NCBI GenBank assembly: GCA_963783235.1
Contig: CAWAMN010000001.1
Location: forward strand, 248,001-312,000
Length of the DNA: 64,000 nt
From: Thiohalomonas sp963783235
GTDB lineage: Bacteria > Pseudomonadota > Gammaproteobacteria > Thiohalomonadales > Thiohalomonadaceae
Reading direction: 5' to 3'
Shown here one piece after another: positions 8,223-17,763 of this stretch; position 1 is the stretch's first letter, and every line of letters starts with the position of its first letter. The position numbers were made by a program, and so were the translations under genes. The notes beneath the pieces were generated by a model. The model made no database searches, was not told the DNA's origin, and was given only the letters and a program-made list of their open reading frames with translations.

Positions 8223-9900
8223 ATGAGCGAAAGCTTTGCAGAACTTTTTGAACAGAGTCTGACCAACACCCAGATGCGCCCCGGTTCCATCGTGACCGGC
8301 ACCGTGGTGGATGTAGGCCAGGAAGTGGTTGTCGTAAACGCTGGACTGAAGTCGGAGGGCATCATCCCGACCGACCAGTTCCTCAACGAGAACGGCGAAC
8401 TGGAAGTGCAGGTCGGAGATGAGGTGGAAGTTGCGCTGGAGGCCGTGGAAGACGGCTTCGGAGCCACCCGCCTGTCACGTGAGAAAGCGAAGCGTGCCGA
8501 GACCTGGAATCGTCTGGAAGAGGCTTCCGAGGCCGGCGAAACCGTAACCGGTAAAATCGTCGACAAGGTCAAGGGCGGTTTCACCGTCGAACTCAAAGAT
8601 ATCCGCGCATTCCTGCCGGGTTCTCTCGTGGATGTCCGCCCGGTGCGCGACACCACCTACCTCGAAGGCAAAGAACTCGAGTTCAAGGTTATCAAGCTGG
8701 ACCGTCGCCGCAACAACGTCGTGGTCTCCCGTCGTGCCGTCGTCGAGGCCGAAACCTCCGAAGAGCGCGAGGCTCTGCTGGAGAACCTGCAGGAAGGCCA
8801 GGTGGTCAAGGGTATCGTCAAGAACCTGACCGATTACGGCGCCTTTGTGGACTTGGGTGGCATTGACGGTCTTCTGCATATCACGGACATGGCCTGGAAG
8901 CGGGTCAAGCACCCCTCCGAAATCGTCAATGTCGGCGACGAGATCGACGTCAAGGTTCTCAAGTTCGACCGCGAGCGCAATCGTGTTTCCCTGGGGCTCA
9001 AACAGTTGGGCGAGGACCCGTGGGAAGATATCACCCGCCGGTATCCGGAAAGCACCCGACTGTACGGCAAGGTTACCAACCTTACCGATTACGGTGCCTT
9101 CGTGGAGATCGAAGAGGGTGTTCGAGGGACTGGTCCACGTTTCCGAAATGGATTGGACCAACAAGAATATTCACCCCTCCAAAGTTGTTCAGCTGGGCGA
9201 CGAAGTAGAGGTGATGATCCTCGATATCGACGAGGAGCGCCGCCGTATCTCCCTGGGCATGAAGCAGTGCGCCACGAACCCGTGGGAAGAGTTTGCTGCC
9301 ACCCACAACAAGGGTGAGAAGATTTCGGGTAACATCAAATCCATTACCGACTTCGGTATTTTTATCGGTCTGGATGGTGGTATCGACGGCCTCGTTCATC
9401 TCTCCGACATCTCCTGGAGCGAGACCGGCGAAGAGGCGGTCCGCAACTACAAGAAGGGCGAAGAAGTCGAAGCGTCCATCTTGGCCATTGATGCCGAGCG
9501 CGAGCGTATCTCTCTGGGAATCAAGCAGCTCGAGCAGGATCCGTTCTCCTCGTTCGTTGCCGAGAATCCGAAAGGCAGCATCGTCAAGGGTGTGGTCAAG
9601 GAAGTGGATGCCAAGGGTGCCGTCATCGAACTTGCCGACCAGATGGAAGGCTACCTGCGCGCCTCGGAGCTTTCCCGGGACCGCGTCGAGGATGCCCGTA
9701 CGGTGCTGAATGAGGGTGAGGAGGTCGAGGCCCGGTTTATCGGCGTCGATCGCAAGAACCGCACCATCAATCTTTCCATCAAGGCCAAGGATATGAAGGA
9801 AGAAGCCGACGCCATGCAGGATTACAACCGTCAGTCAGCGGTGGTCAATCCGACCTTGGGCGACTTGCTCAAGGAGCAGATGGAGAAGAAGAACGACTAA
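8223..9900 (+). CDS. rpsA: 30S ribosomal protein S1, one frameshift
   Basis: About 558 residues built from six S1 repeats, visible from recurring blocks such as VVDVGQEVVVVNAGLKSEG, LTDYGAFVDLGGIDGLLHITDM, LTDYGAFVEIEEG and ITDFGIFIGLDGGIDGLVHLSDISW. S1 recruits mRNA to the small subunit. The frame breaks at 9119-9123, where GGTGTTCGAGGG has one T too many. Deleting it gives [23 protein letters not shown] and joins the two open frames exactly. An intact S1 is expected, so this is probably a sequence error. ihfB follows. Confidence 0.93.
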
Positions 9901-9914
9901 CCAGCAGCAAGATA

Positions 9915-9941
9915 GGAGGTCCGGCTTGGAGCCGGACCTCC
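9915..9941 (+). promoter_or_regulatory. Perfect hairpin between rpsA and ihfB
   Basis: GGAGGTCCGGC, loop TTGGA, GCCGGACCTCC: an 11-bp perfect stem immediately after the rpsA stop, with no T-tract. It may protect or process the rpsA mRNA, or attenuate ihfB. Confidence 0.5.
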
Positions 9942-9961
9942 ATTCTCTCGCGGATATAACG

Positions 9962-10282
9962 ATGACAAAATCCGAACTGATCGAGATACTTGCCAGTAAA
10001 CAGTCGCAGCTTGCCCATAAAGATGTGGAGCTAGCAGTAAAGACGGTGCTGGAGTACATGGCTCAGGTGCTGGCCAGTGGTGATCGAATCGAAATCCGCG
10101 GCTTTGGCAGCTTTTCGCTGCATTACCGGCCCCCTCGCATGGGCCGTAATCCCAAGACCGGTGAAGCGGTTTCCCTCGGTTCGAAGTTCGTGCCCCATTT
10201 TAAGCCCGGAAAAGAGTTACGCGACCGTGTCAATGAAGGCATGGAACGTGGCTTGGAAATCCAGGACAACGGTGTCCACTAA
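9962..10282 (+). CDS. ihfB: Integration host factor beta subunit
   Basis: The protein has 106 residues, with the DNABII fold: TKSELIEILASKQSQLAHKDVELAVKTVLEYM helices and the DNA-intercalating arm RPPRMGRNPKTGEAV. It bends DNA as a heterodimer with IHF-alpha (38921-39223 in this window). ATG 9962 matches family starts; an upstream in-frame start at 9926 falls inside the hairpin. The C-terminal tail is slightly longer than in E. coli. Confidence 0.93.
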   Translation: MTKSELIEILASKQSQLAHKDVELAVKTVLEYMAQVLASGDRIEIRGFGSFSLHYRPPRMGRNPKTGEAVSLGSKFVPHFKPGKELRDRVNEGMERGLEIQDNGVH

Positions 10283-10481
10283 ACGGCAACTTTCCGTTTT
10301 TCTCGCCCTTTTTATTTCCGTGGAAACGTCAAATAGCCCGCTCTCCACCCGTCGTTGAAGGCCAGCGCTGCTTGCCTCCGACGCAAGTCATGTTCGGGCA
10401 GGCTCGGTTGGAGTATCGGCACCCGTTTGTAGTATCTTGCCTACTGAATTGACTGGCCGTTCCGGCGTTTTGGGGTAGAGA

Positions 10482-10775
10482 GTGAAACGTATTCTAGCCT
10501 TCATCATTCTGCTATGTTTCGCCGCCGTAGGGCTCGGGTTTACCGTGCTGAATGCGGGCGATGTTCACCTTAACTATTACTTTGGCGAAGCTGTGCTTCC
10601 TTTGGCCCTCGTCGTCGTAGCGACGCTCATGGTCGGAGCGTTGCTGGGTCTCCTGCCCGCAATCGGGGTAATCCTGGCGAGAAAACACGACAATAATCGT
10701 TTGCGTCGACGGCTGCAGTTAGCCGAGCAGGAGATCCAAAACCTAAGGGAACTGCCGGTTCGGGACCGTCACTGA
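10482..10775 (+). CDS. lapA: LapA-family membrane protein (lipopolysaccharide assembly protein A)
   Basis: A 97-residue protein with two transmembrane segments (about residues 4-22 and 40-64) and a short basic coiled tail (RKHDNNRLRRRLQLAEQEIQNL). This matches the LapA/YciS family. The start is GTG 10482 after GGGGTAGAGA. It sits directly before lapB; the pair controls LpxC turnover and so LPS synthesis in the inner membrane. The 199 bp upstream contain no other gene I can support. Confidence 0.85.
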   Translation: MKRILAFIILLCFAAVGLGFTVLNAGDVHLNYYFGEAVLPLALVVVATLMVGALLGLLPAIGVILARKHDNNRLRRRLQLAEQEIQNLRELPVRDRH

Positions 10776-10777
10776 AG

Positions 10778-11947
10778 ATGATGCTGGAGCTGCTCTTTCT
10801 GTTGCTGCCGGTGGCTGCTTTTTCGGGTTGGTGGATCGGAAGGCGCTCCGGCGGGGTGGCGAATGAAAGGGGAGATGCCCGATTTTCCTCGGATTATTTC
10901 AAGGGTCTCAATTTCCTCCTGAACGAGCAGCCGGATAAGGCTATCGAGGTTTTCGTCCACATGCTGGAGGTGGACAGCGAAACGGTCGAGACGCACTTCG
11001 CATTGGGAAACCTTTTCCTGCGACGCGGAGAAGTCGACCGTGCCATTCGCATTCACCAAAATCTGATTGCCCGTCCAACACTGACTCGAGAGCAGCGGAA
11101 CCAGGCGCTATTTGAACTGGGGCGGGACTATATGCGAGCCGGTCTGCTGGACCGGGCCGAAAGCCTCTTTCTCGAACTGGTGGAGGACGGCGCCTACGGC
11201 TCCCCATCGCTTCAGCAACTGGTGGAAATCTACCAGCAGGAGAAAGAGTGGGAAAAGGCCATCGATACCGCACGGCGGCTTGATGGTCGATCGGGCAAGC
11301 AAATGCGACCCGTCATCGCCCATTTCTTCTGTGAACTGGCCGAAATGGAATTGGGGAAAGGGAGCTCAGGACAGGCTCAGAAAATGGTTAAGAAAGCGCT
11401 TTCCGAAGACAGGAGCTGTGTACGCGCCAGTCTCATCGAAGGGGGGCTGCTGTTAGTTGCGGGGAGTCCGAAAGCTGCGCTCAAGGCCTACAAGCGGGTG
11501 GAGCAGCAGGACCCGGATTACCTGCCGGAAGTGATTGAGCCGGTGCAGGCCTGTTACAGCGCACTTCAGCGATCGTCGGAAGCCACCTCCTTCCTGCAGG
11601 ATGTTTTGCAACGCCATGGATCGGCAAGCATCGCGCTGGCCCTGGTCGAGCAGCTTAGGCGACAAGAGGGTGAGGAGCGCGCTGTTGAATTCATGACCGA
11701 CTATCTTGAGCGGCATCCCTCAGTGCGCGGTATGTCACGGCTCATTGAGTTGAAAGCAACCGGTTCCGAGGAAGCCCAACAGCAGGATTTCGCGATCCTC
11801 CAGAATCTGGTGGACAACATCCTCACCGGAAAACCGATCTATAAATGTGGAAACTGTGGTTTTACGGGGCGAACGCTTCATTGGCAATGTCCGAGCTGCA
11901 AACAGTGGAGCACCATCAAGCCCATCCATGGTATCGAAGGGGAGTAG
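10778..11947 (+). CDS. lapB: Lipopolysaccharide assembly protein LapB (YciM)
   Basis: The protein is 389 residues: an N-terminal membrane anchor (MMLELLFLLLPVAAFSGWWIGRR), a series of TPR repeats, and a C-terminal rubredoxin-like metal-binding domain with CGNCGFTG and CPSCKQW. In E. coli LapB acts with FtsH to regulate LpxC degradation. It starts 3 nt after lapA stops, so the two are cotranslated. pyrF follows 9 nt after its stop. Confidence 0.92.
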   Translation: MMLELLFLLLPVAAFSGWWIGRRSGGVANERGDARFSSDYFKGLNFLLNEQPDKAIEVFVHMLEVDSETVETHFALGNLFLRRGEVDRAIRIHQNLIARPTLTREQRNQALFELGRDYMRAGLLDRAESLFLELVEDGAYGSPSLQQLVEIYQQEKEWEKAIDTARRLDGRSGKQMRPVIAHFFCELAEMELGKGSSGQAQKMVKKALSEDRSCVRASLIEGGLLLVAGSPKAALKAYKRVEQQDPDYLPEVIEPVQACYSALQRSSEATSFLQDVLQRHGSASIALALVEQLRRQEGEERAVEFMTDYLERHPSVRGMSRLIELKATGSEEAQQQDFAILQNLVDNILTGKPIYKCGNCGFTGRTLHWQCPSCKQWSTIKPIHGIEGE

Positions 11948-11956
11948 ACCTGAACG

Positions 11957-12667
11957 ATGGCTGATAGCGGCCCCAGAATCATTGTGGCGCTGGATTACTC
12001 CAGCACAAAGCAGGCGCTGGAACTCGTTGAGGGACTGAACCCGAAACGATGTCGCCTGAAGGTTGGCAAGGAGTTGTTTGTCCGGGGCGGGCCGCAACTG
12101 GTGGAGCGCCTGGTAGCGGACGGCTACGATGTGTTTCTCGACCTGAAGTTTCACGACATTCCCAACACCGTGGCCCGAGCCTGCGAGGCAGCCGCCGATC
12201 TGGGAGTATGGATGGTCAATGTTCATACCTTGGGCGGGCGCCGAATGATGGAAGCGGCGCGCGATGCCCTCGACAAGCGGCAAAGCCGTCCTCTACTGAT
12301 CGGGGTGACCATTCTTACCAGCATGGCAAGGGAAGACCTGGAAGAGGTTCGGCTGCCCGGCGATCCGGAAGCCAATGTCCTGCATTTGGCGGGACTGGCG
12401 GAACGCGCCGGTCTGGACGGGGTGGTTTGCTCTCCGAAAGAAGTCGCGGCCTTGCGACGTCAGATCTCAGGTGATTTTCGCCTGGTGACCCCGGGGATCC
12501 GTCCGCTTTGGGCGGCGACGGGCGATCAGAAGCGGATCACCACGCCCTGGGACGCGATCGAGCTGGGAAGCAGTTACCTGGTGATCGGCCGGCCCGTCAC
12601 GGGCGCTTCCGATCCCTTGGATGCCCTTCGAAAGATTGAAGAGGAAATCGGCGCCCAACCGGTGTAG
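11957..12667 (+). CDS. pyrF: Orotidine 5'-phosphate decarboxylase
   Basis: The protein has 236 residues with the conserved catalytic array FLDLKFHDIPNTVARA. It also has NVHTLGG, the phosphate loop VTPGIRP, and SSYLVIGRPVTGASDP. It forms UMP in pyrimidine synthesis. The lapAB-pyrF order is common in gammaproteobacteria. The gene converges with uvrB; only 9 bp separate the stops. Confidence 0.94.
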   Translation: MADSGPRIIVALDYSSTKQALELVEGLNPKRCRLKVGKELFVRGGPQLVERLVADGYDVFLDLKFHDIPNTVARACEAAADLGVWMVNVHTLGGRRMMEAARDALDKRQSRPLLIGVTILTSMAREDLEEVRLPGDPEANVLHLAGLAERAGLDGVVCSPKEVAALRRQISGDFRLVTPGIRPLWAATGDQKRITTPWDAIELGSSYLVIGRPVTGASDPLDALRKIEEEIGAQPV

Positions 12668-12676
12668 AAGCCAGCA

Positions 12677-14700
12677 TCAGTCCGAGGCGGGCTCCCCCAG
12701 CCCCATGTTCTGTTCCTTCAACTTGTGTATCTCATCGCGCACGTTCGCAGCCTCCTCGAATTCGAGGTTACGGGCGTGCTCGTACATTTTCTCTTCCAAC
12801 TCCTTGAGTCTCCGCTTGAACTCGGCAGGACCCAGGCCGGCATACTCCATCACCTCTTCGGCGACCTTGGCGTAACGCTTTGGTGTGCCGGGAGCCCCCG
12901 GATAGCCGGTCTCCAGAATATCGCGCACGGCCTTTTGAATACCCTTCGGGGTGATACCGTGAGCTTCGTTATGGGCAATCTGTTTTGTGCGCCGGCGATC
13001 GGTTTCGTCGATGGCACGGCGCATGGAGCCGGTGATCGTATCGGCGTAAAGGATCGCCTTGCCATGCACATTGCGCGCGGCCCGCCCGATCGTCTGGATA
13101 AGTGACGTTTCGGAACGCAGAAACCCTTCTTTATCGGCATCCAAAATAGCGACCAGCGAGACTTCGGGCATATCCAGACCTTCGCGCAGCAGGTTGATAC
13201 CCACCAGCACGTCGAATTCGCCCAAGCGCAGATCACGGATGATCTCCATCCGCTCCACCGTATCGATATCGGAGTGCATGTAGCGGACCCGGCACCGTGT
13301 TCCTCCAGGTAGTCGGTCAGATCCTCGGCCATCTTTTTGGTGAGGGTGGTGACCAGGATCCGTTCCCTGTTTGCGGTGCGCTTGCGGATCTCCGAGAGGA
13401 GGTCGTCCACCTGGGTCGTCGCGGGACGGACCTCCAGTTCCGGGTCCACCAGCCCGGTAGGACGCACCACTTGCTCCACCACCTCGCCGGAGTGTGCCGC
13501 TTCGTATTTGCCCGGCGTGGCAGAGACGAAGATGGTCTGCGGCGCCCTCTGTTCGAACTCTTCAAACTTCAAGGGGCGGTTATCCAGGGCTGACGGCAGG
13601 CGAAAGCCGTAGGTGACCAGGTTTTCCTTTCGCGAACGGTCGCCCCGGAACATGGCCCCGATCTGGGAGATCGTGACATGAGTCTCGTCGACAACCAGCA
13701 GAGCATTGTCCGGCAGATAATCGAAAAGCGTCGGCGGCGGCTCACCCGGGGAGCGTCCCGAGAGATAGCGCGAGTAGTTTTCGATCCCCGAGCAATAGCC
13801 CAGCTCAAGCATCATCTCGATATCGAAGCGGGTGCGCTGCTCCAGGCGCTGCGCCTCCACGAGCTTGTTGGCGGCGTAGAGTTCATCGAGGCGGGCCTTG
13901 AGCTCTTCCTTGATGTGGTCGATCGACTCCAGAATGGTCTGGCGCGGCGTGACGTAATGGGTCTTGGGGTAGACGGTCAGCCGCGGGACCCGGGCGAGGA
14001 CCTCGCCGGTGAGCGGGTCGAAATAGGCCAGGGATTCGATCTCATCATCAAACAGCTCGACTCGCACGGCCTCGCGCTCGGACTCCGCCGGGAAGATATC
14101 GATAATCTCCCCACGCACCCGGTAAGTACCGCGCTGCAGTTCGGTGTCATTACGGGTGTATTGCAGTTCCGCCAAGCGGCGCAGGATCTGCCGCTGATCG
14201 ACCGTCTCGCCGCGTGACAGGTGCAGCACCATTCCCAAATAGGACTGGGGGTCACCCAGACCGTAGATGGCTGAAACCGTCGCCACCAGAATGGTATCCG
14301 GCCGTTCGAGCAGGGCCTTGGTGGCCGAAAGCCGCATCTGCTCGATATGGTCGTTAATGGAGGCGTCCTTCTCAATATAGGTATCCGAGGCGGGGACATA
14401 GGCTTCCGGCTGATAGTAGTCGTAGTAGGAGACGAAATACTCCACGGCGTTTTCGGGAAAGAACGCCTTCATTTCCCCATAGAGCTGGGCCGCCAGGGTT
14501 TTGTTGTGGGCCATGATCAGGGTCGGGCGCTGCAACTCCTCAATCACATTGGCGATGGTGAAGGTCTTGCCCGAGCCGGTCACCCCCAAGAGGGTCAACC
14601 CGGCCTCTCCGGCACTCAGGCCTTCAGTGAGGCGGTGAATCGCCTCAGGCTGGTCCCCCGCAGGGGAATAACCTGAACTCAGAATAAATGACTTGCTCAT
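12677..14700 (-). CDS. uvrB: Excinuclease ABC subunit B, one frameshift
   Basis: Reading the minus strand from 14700 gives UvrB: FILSSGYSPAGDQPEAI, Walker A GVTGSGKTFTIANVI, the beta-hairpin region YDYYQPEAYVPASDTYIEKDASIN, and DEEH-like VVDETHVT. The frame is lost at about 13283-13288 after DYLEEHGAG. Adding one base (a GGG run becoming GGGG) restores VRYMHSDIDTVERMEIIRDLRLGEFDVLVGINLLREGLD and the UVR domain, ending at 12677. The corrected length is 674 residues, close to E. coli's 673. It acts in nucleotide excision repair with UvrA and UvrC. No clear LexA box was seen upstream. Confidence 0.93.
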
Positions 14701-14777
14701 AGGGGGATTTAGGTGCGCGAAGCGTTCAAGTATATTAGGGTAATTTGATTCAAATCCTAAGTGTCGAGGAGCTTTTC

Positions 14778-15968
14778 TTGGATATCCAGCTGTCCCATCG
14801 TGTTCAGACCGTCAAACCGTCGCCCACCCTGGCCGTCACCGCGCGCGCCAAGGAACTGAGGGCGCAGGGCAAGGACATCATCGGCTTGGGCGCCGGCGAA
14901 CCCGACTTTGACACTCCCGAACACATCAAGGAAGCGGCTATTGCAGCTATTCGGGGCGGCTTTACCAAATACACGGCCGTGGATGGTACACCGGGTCTGA
15001 AAGATGCGGTAATCGAAAAGTTCCGCCGTGACAATGCGCTGGACTACCGCCCGGAGCAGGTTTTGGTCTCCAGCGGCGGCAAGCAGAGCTTTTATAATAT
15101 GGCCCAGGCGCTGCTGAATCCCGGTGACGAGGCCATCATTGCCGCGCCCTATTGGGTGTCATACCCGGACATGGTGCTGCTGGCCGAAGGCCGCCCGGTG
15201 ATTATCGAAGCCGGCATCGAGCAGGGTTTCAAGATCACCCCTGAGCAGCTTCAGGCCGCTATTACCCCACGAACCCGGCTCGTGGTACTCAACAGTCCTT
15301 CCAACCCGACCGGCGTGGCCTACAGCAAGGCCGAACTCGCGGCTCTCGGTGAGGTGCTAAAGCAGTATCCCGAAGTGGTCATCGCTTCGGATGATATGTA
15401 CGAGCACATACTGTGGGCCGACGAGCCGTTCTGCAACATCGTCAATGCCTGCCCGGAACTCTACGACCGGACCGTTGTGATGAATGGTGTCTCCAAGGCC
15501 TACTCAATGACGGGTTGGCGCATCGGCTACGCAGCCGGGCCCCAGACACTGATTCAGTCGATGAAAAAAATCCAGTCGCAGAGTACCTCCAACCCGGCTT
15601 CCATTTCCCAGGCCGCGGCGGAAGCGGCCCTGAACGGGGACCAGTCCTGCATTCAGGAAATGTTGAAGGCCTTCAAGGAGCGCCACGATTTCGTCGTTGA
15701 GCGCCTGAACCGAATCAGGGGTGTGAACTGTCTCGCCTCTCAGGGTGCATTTTACAGCTTCCCCGACATGAGCCAGGCGATCGATGCCACCGGCGTTGTA
15801 GAGGATGATGTGCAATTCGCCGAGTATCTGTTGAATGAGGCCGAAGTCGCCCTGGTACCGGGCTCTGCATTCGGCAAGGCCGGCTACATGAGGTTGTCGT
15901 TCGCCACCAGCCTCGACAACCTGCGCGAAGCCCTGGACCGCCTTACTCGGCTTCTGGGTGAAGAGTAG
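14778..15968 (+). CDS. aspC: Pyridoxal-phosphate aspartate aminotransferase
   Basis: A class I aminotransferase of 396 residues: GLGAGEPDFDTPEHIKEAA, KYTAVDGTPGLKDAV, VLNSPSNPTGVAY, ASDDMYEHILW, and the PLP-lysine motif NGVSKAYSMTGWRIGYAAGP. It matches the bacterial I-gamma AspAT (AatA) group more than E. coli AspC, so the symbol is approximate. I chose TTG 14778 because GAGGAG lies 6 nt upstream and the length then fits the family; an in-frame TTG at 14745 lacks a ribosome site. It is divergent from uvrB across a 77-bp promoter region. Confidence 0.88.
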   Translation: MDIQLSHRVQTVKPSPTLAVTARAKELRAQGKDIIGLGAGEPDFDTPEHIKEAAIAAIRGGFTKYTAVDGTPGLKDAVIEKFRRDNALDYRPEQVLVSSGGKQSFYNMAQALLNPGDEAIIAAPYWVSYPDMVLLAEGRPVIIEAGIEQGFKITPEQLQAAITPRTRLVVLNSPSNPTGVAYSKAELAALGEVLKQYPEVVIASDDMYEHILWADEPFCNIVNACPELYDRTVVMNGVSKAYSMTGWRIGYAAGPQTLIQSMKKIQSQSTSNPASISQAAAEAALNGDQSCIQEMLKAFKERHDFVVERLNRIRGVNCLASQGAFYSFPDMSQAIDATGVVEDDVQFAEYLLNEAEVALVPGSAFGKAGYMRLSFATSLDNLREALDRLTRLLGEE

Positions 15969-16091
15969 GAAAACGCTGACGTCCCTTTGGGACAATTCCT
16001 ACAGAGTTAAGCTTTCATGCCGGCCCTCGGTGACCTAGAGTTATCAGTGTCACAGGGAAGTGGTCGCGACAGGGACGTCGACAGGCCCCCG

Positions 16092-16128
16092 AGAGGCTGC
16101 ACCGCAAGGTGTGGCCTCTTTCTTTTTC
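16092..16128 (+). terminator. Rho-independent terminator after aspC
   Basis: AGAGGCTGCACC, loop GCAA, GGTGTGGCCTCT, then TTCTTTTT. It is a strong stem followed by a T-rich tract, in the gap between the aminotransferase and tRNA-Asn. Confidence 0.8.
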
Positions 16129-16135
16129 AAGGGTG

Positions 16136-16164
16136 TTGACCGCACCGGCGTCGGTCGGTAGTAT
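16136..16164 (+). promoter_or_regulatory. Sigma-70 promoter for tRNA-Asn
   Basis: TTGACC (16136-16141) and TAGTAT (16159-16164) are separated by 17 bp. The tRNA starts 18 nt downstream of the -10 element. Confidence 0.65.
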
Positions 16165-16181
16165 ACGCGGCCTCAAGTAAT

Positions 16182-16260
<79 letters not shown>

Positions 16261-16286
16261 AAAGCTGATAAATCAGCAACTTAAGA

Positions 16287-16313
16287 GCCTCGCCAAGTGC
16301 GGGGCTTTTTCGT
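16287..16313 (+). terminator. Terminator after tRNA-Asn, inside the element
   Basis: AGCCTCGCCAAGTGCGGGGCTTTTTCG: a short GC stem followed by a T-tract. It replaces the host terminator now found after the distal repeat at 25444-25476. Confidence 0.65.
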
Positions 16314-16322
16314 TTCTGGGGC

Positions 16323-16342
16323 TTGTCACCGGATTTGTAACA
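16323..16342 (+). promoter_or_regulatory. Possible integrase arm-type site (left)
   Basis: TTGTCACC followed by GGATTTGTAACA. A 19/20 identical copy in the same orientation occurs at 25228-25247 near the other end of the element, and an inverted partial copy at 25347-25360. Confidence 0.45.
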
Positions 16343-16420
16343 GACGGAGAGCAACTGGCGGGCGCGAAGTGCTCCTGAGCCGCTTTTCATAAAAATCCGG
16401 TAGGGGTGCGGCGATGGCCA

Positions 16421-16453
16421 CAAAAAACCCGCCAGGGCGAACCGTGGCGGGGT
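16421..16453 (-). terminator. Terminator of the 90-residue gene
   Basis: On the minus strand ACCCCGCCACGG, loop, CCCTGGCGGGT is followed by TTTTTTG. It lies 27 nt past the stop at 16480. Confidence 0.6.
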
Positions 16454-16479
16454 CTGGTGGTGGCTGGCTTGGATGAGGC

Positions 16480-16752
16480 CTATAAGGTGGGCTGAACCGC
16501 GATGCTCCCAGCTGGCAGTATGTTCGCCAACAGCTTTTCCCGCTCCTCGTCATCCTCTCTTGAGAGAAAAACGGTTGACTGTATGACCCGAGCGGTCGGG
16601 TGTTCCGGCCGGAGAGCCTCAAGGGCCGTTCTCGCATCTTCGGCAGCTTCAAAGAATGCCGAGATCCAGGCGTGGTGCACGTTGCCGTGTTTTTCGCCGA
16701 CATAATAAAAAGTGACCTTTGCCGGCGAATCCGTTTCCTGAATATGATCCAT
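16480..16752 (-). CDS. Unknown 90-residue element protein
   Basis: Begins MDHIQETDSPAKVTFYYVGEKHG after a clear AAGGAGA ribosome site, and ends LANILPAGSIAVQPTL. It is acidic, with alternating strand and helix predicted by eye (FYYVG; AWISAFFEAAEDARTALEAL), so it could be a small ferredoxin-like or ACT-like fold. I do not recognise a family. It is the last gene of the element before the tRNA end. Confidence 0.65.
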   Translation of the reverse strand: MDHIQETDSPAKVTFYYVGEKHGNVHHAWISAFFEAAEDARTALEALRPEHPTARVIQSTVFLSREDDEEREKLLANILPAGSIAVQPTL

Positions 16753-16777
16753 GATGTCTCCTTAATCTGTTCATATT

Positions 16778-16804
16778 GCCCGCCAGGGCGGGAACCTGGC
16801 GGGC
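16778..16804. terminator. Strong hairpin between two element genes
   Basis: GCCCGCCAGG, 7-nt loop, CCTGGCGGGC: a perfect 10-bp stem between the stop of the 217-residue gene and the start of the 90-residue gene. It has no T-tract. Confidence 0.45.
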
Positions 16805-16824
16805 TGTAGTGAATGCAGTTGTGT

Positions 16825-17478
16825 TTACTTTTTCTCGCCGGATTTGGCCGCTTCGTTCACGGCCGAGTTATTCAGAAGGTAAGTCGATTCAACGTAGGCC
16901 GTAGAGGCACAATCTCCGATCTCTCCCAACATCGTGAGCAACATTCCCAAATCAGCTGCAGTGCTTTCGTCCAAACCATCTCCATCGGTATGCGAAGCTT
17001 GAGAAATGACTTCCCCCAAGCCGCGTACACCAGCGAAGAAGTGAACGAGCGTATTTTCGGATCCTTGCTTTTGCCGCTCTATCATCTTGCGTTCGCTGGC
17101 AGTGAGTACGCCGCCAGATTCGAGCCGGCGAAGTATTCGGGTGTCAGTTGGACGGGACTCAAAGATATCGCGTGCAAACGGGGTGGGCTGATTGGTTTCC
17201 ATGTTCATTCTCCTGTCCTTTGCGCCGGTGTGATTTTTGTGACATTTCCACTGGCCCGGCGACTGGGCTCTAGCAAGCTGCCTCACGTCCTCCAGCATGT
17301 AGGCCGCCAGTGTCACACGGGCGGCATGTAGCCCAGCATCACCCCAACCGCCCTCAATTGCGTCGCCTACCGCGGTAATCCCGATGATGCCGTTCTCCAG
17401 GCGTTGAAAGGGCGAAGCTCCATCGATGTGGATCATCGTCTCGATCGCTTCGTCGGTGTTACTCTTCGCTGCACTCAT
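16825..17478 (-). CDS. Unknown 217-residue element protein
   Basis: ATG 17478 follows GGAGGTGAATA. The first ~85 residues (FQRLENGIIGITAVGDAIEGGWGDAGLHAARVTLAAYMLEDV) and the last ~90 (GVLTASERKMIERQKQGSENTLVHFFAGVRGLGEVIS) look like two helical halves. They are joined by a basic linker with an internal MNMETNQPTPF. The linker could mark a fusion of two small genes. I recognise no family. Confidence 0.6.
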   Translation of the reverse strand: MSAAKSNTDEAIETMIHIDGASPFQRLENGIIGITAVGDAIEGGWGDAGLHAARVTLAAYMLEDVRQLARAQSPGQWKCHKNHTGAKDRRMNMETNQPTPFARDIFESRPTDTRILRRLESGGVLTASERKMIERQKQGSENTLVHFFAGVRGLGEVISQASHTDGDGLDESTAADLGMLLTMLGEIGDCASTAYVESTYLLNNSAVNEAAKSGEKK

Positions 17479-17511
17479 TATTCACCTCCATATCAGGTGA
17501 GTTGTGGGAAG

Positions 17512-17545
17512 GGGTCGCAGCGGTGTTGCCGCACCGCTGCGGCCC
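17512..17545. terminator. Hairpin after the ribbon-helix-helix gene
   Basis: GGGGTCGCAGCGGTG, loop, CGCACCGCTGCGGCCCC forms a long GC stem 3 nt past the stop of the 66-residue gene. There is little T-richness on the minus strand. Confidence 0.5.
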
Positions 17546-17547
17546 CG

Positions 17548-17748
17548 CTACTTCTTTGCCTTCTCGATTAGATCGGTTAACAAGGCTGCCCTATCTGTTC
17601 CCCGGGCTTCCACTAACCGTCCGAGCTTGTCTATGGTTCCCTCGTGAAGCCAGGTGCACACGCGCCGCTTTCCGGATTGCTGTAATCGTTCCTCGTAAGC
17701 GCGCTGCTGTTCGCCCCTGGTGCCGTACTGTTTTTTTCTCGGTGCCAT
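17548..17748 (-). CDS. Small ribbon-helix-helix DNA-binding regulator
   Basis: The protein is 66 residues: a basic N-terminus, then KRRVCTWLHEGTIDKLGRLVEARGTDRAALLTDLIEKAKK. This has the strand-helix-helix pattern of Arc/MetJ-type repressors. ATG 17748 follows AAGGAGGGGCA. A 21-bp palindrome lies inside its own promoter at 17780-17800, so it very probably represses itself. It may also control the other element operons, which is an inference. Confidence 0.7.
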   Translation of the reverse strand: MAPRKKQYGTRGEQQRAYEERLQQSGKRRVCTWLHEGTIDKLGRLVEARGTDRAALLTDLIEKAKK

Positions 17749-17763
17749 TGCCCCTCCTTAACG

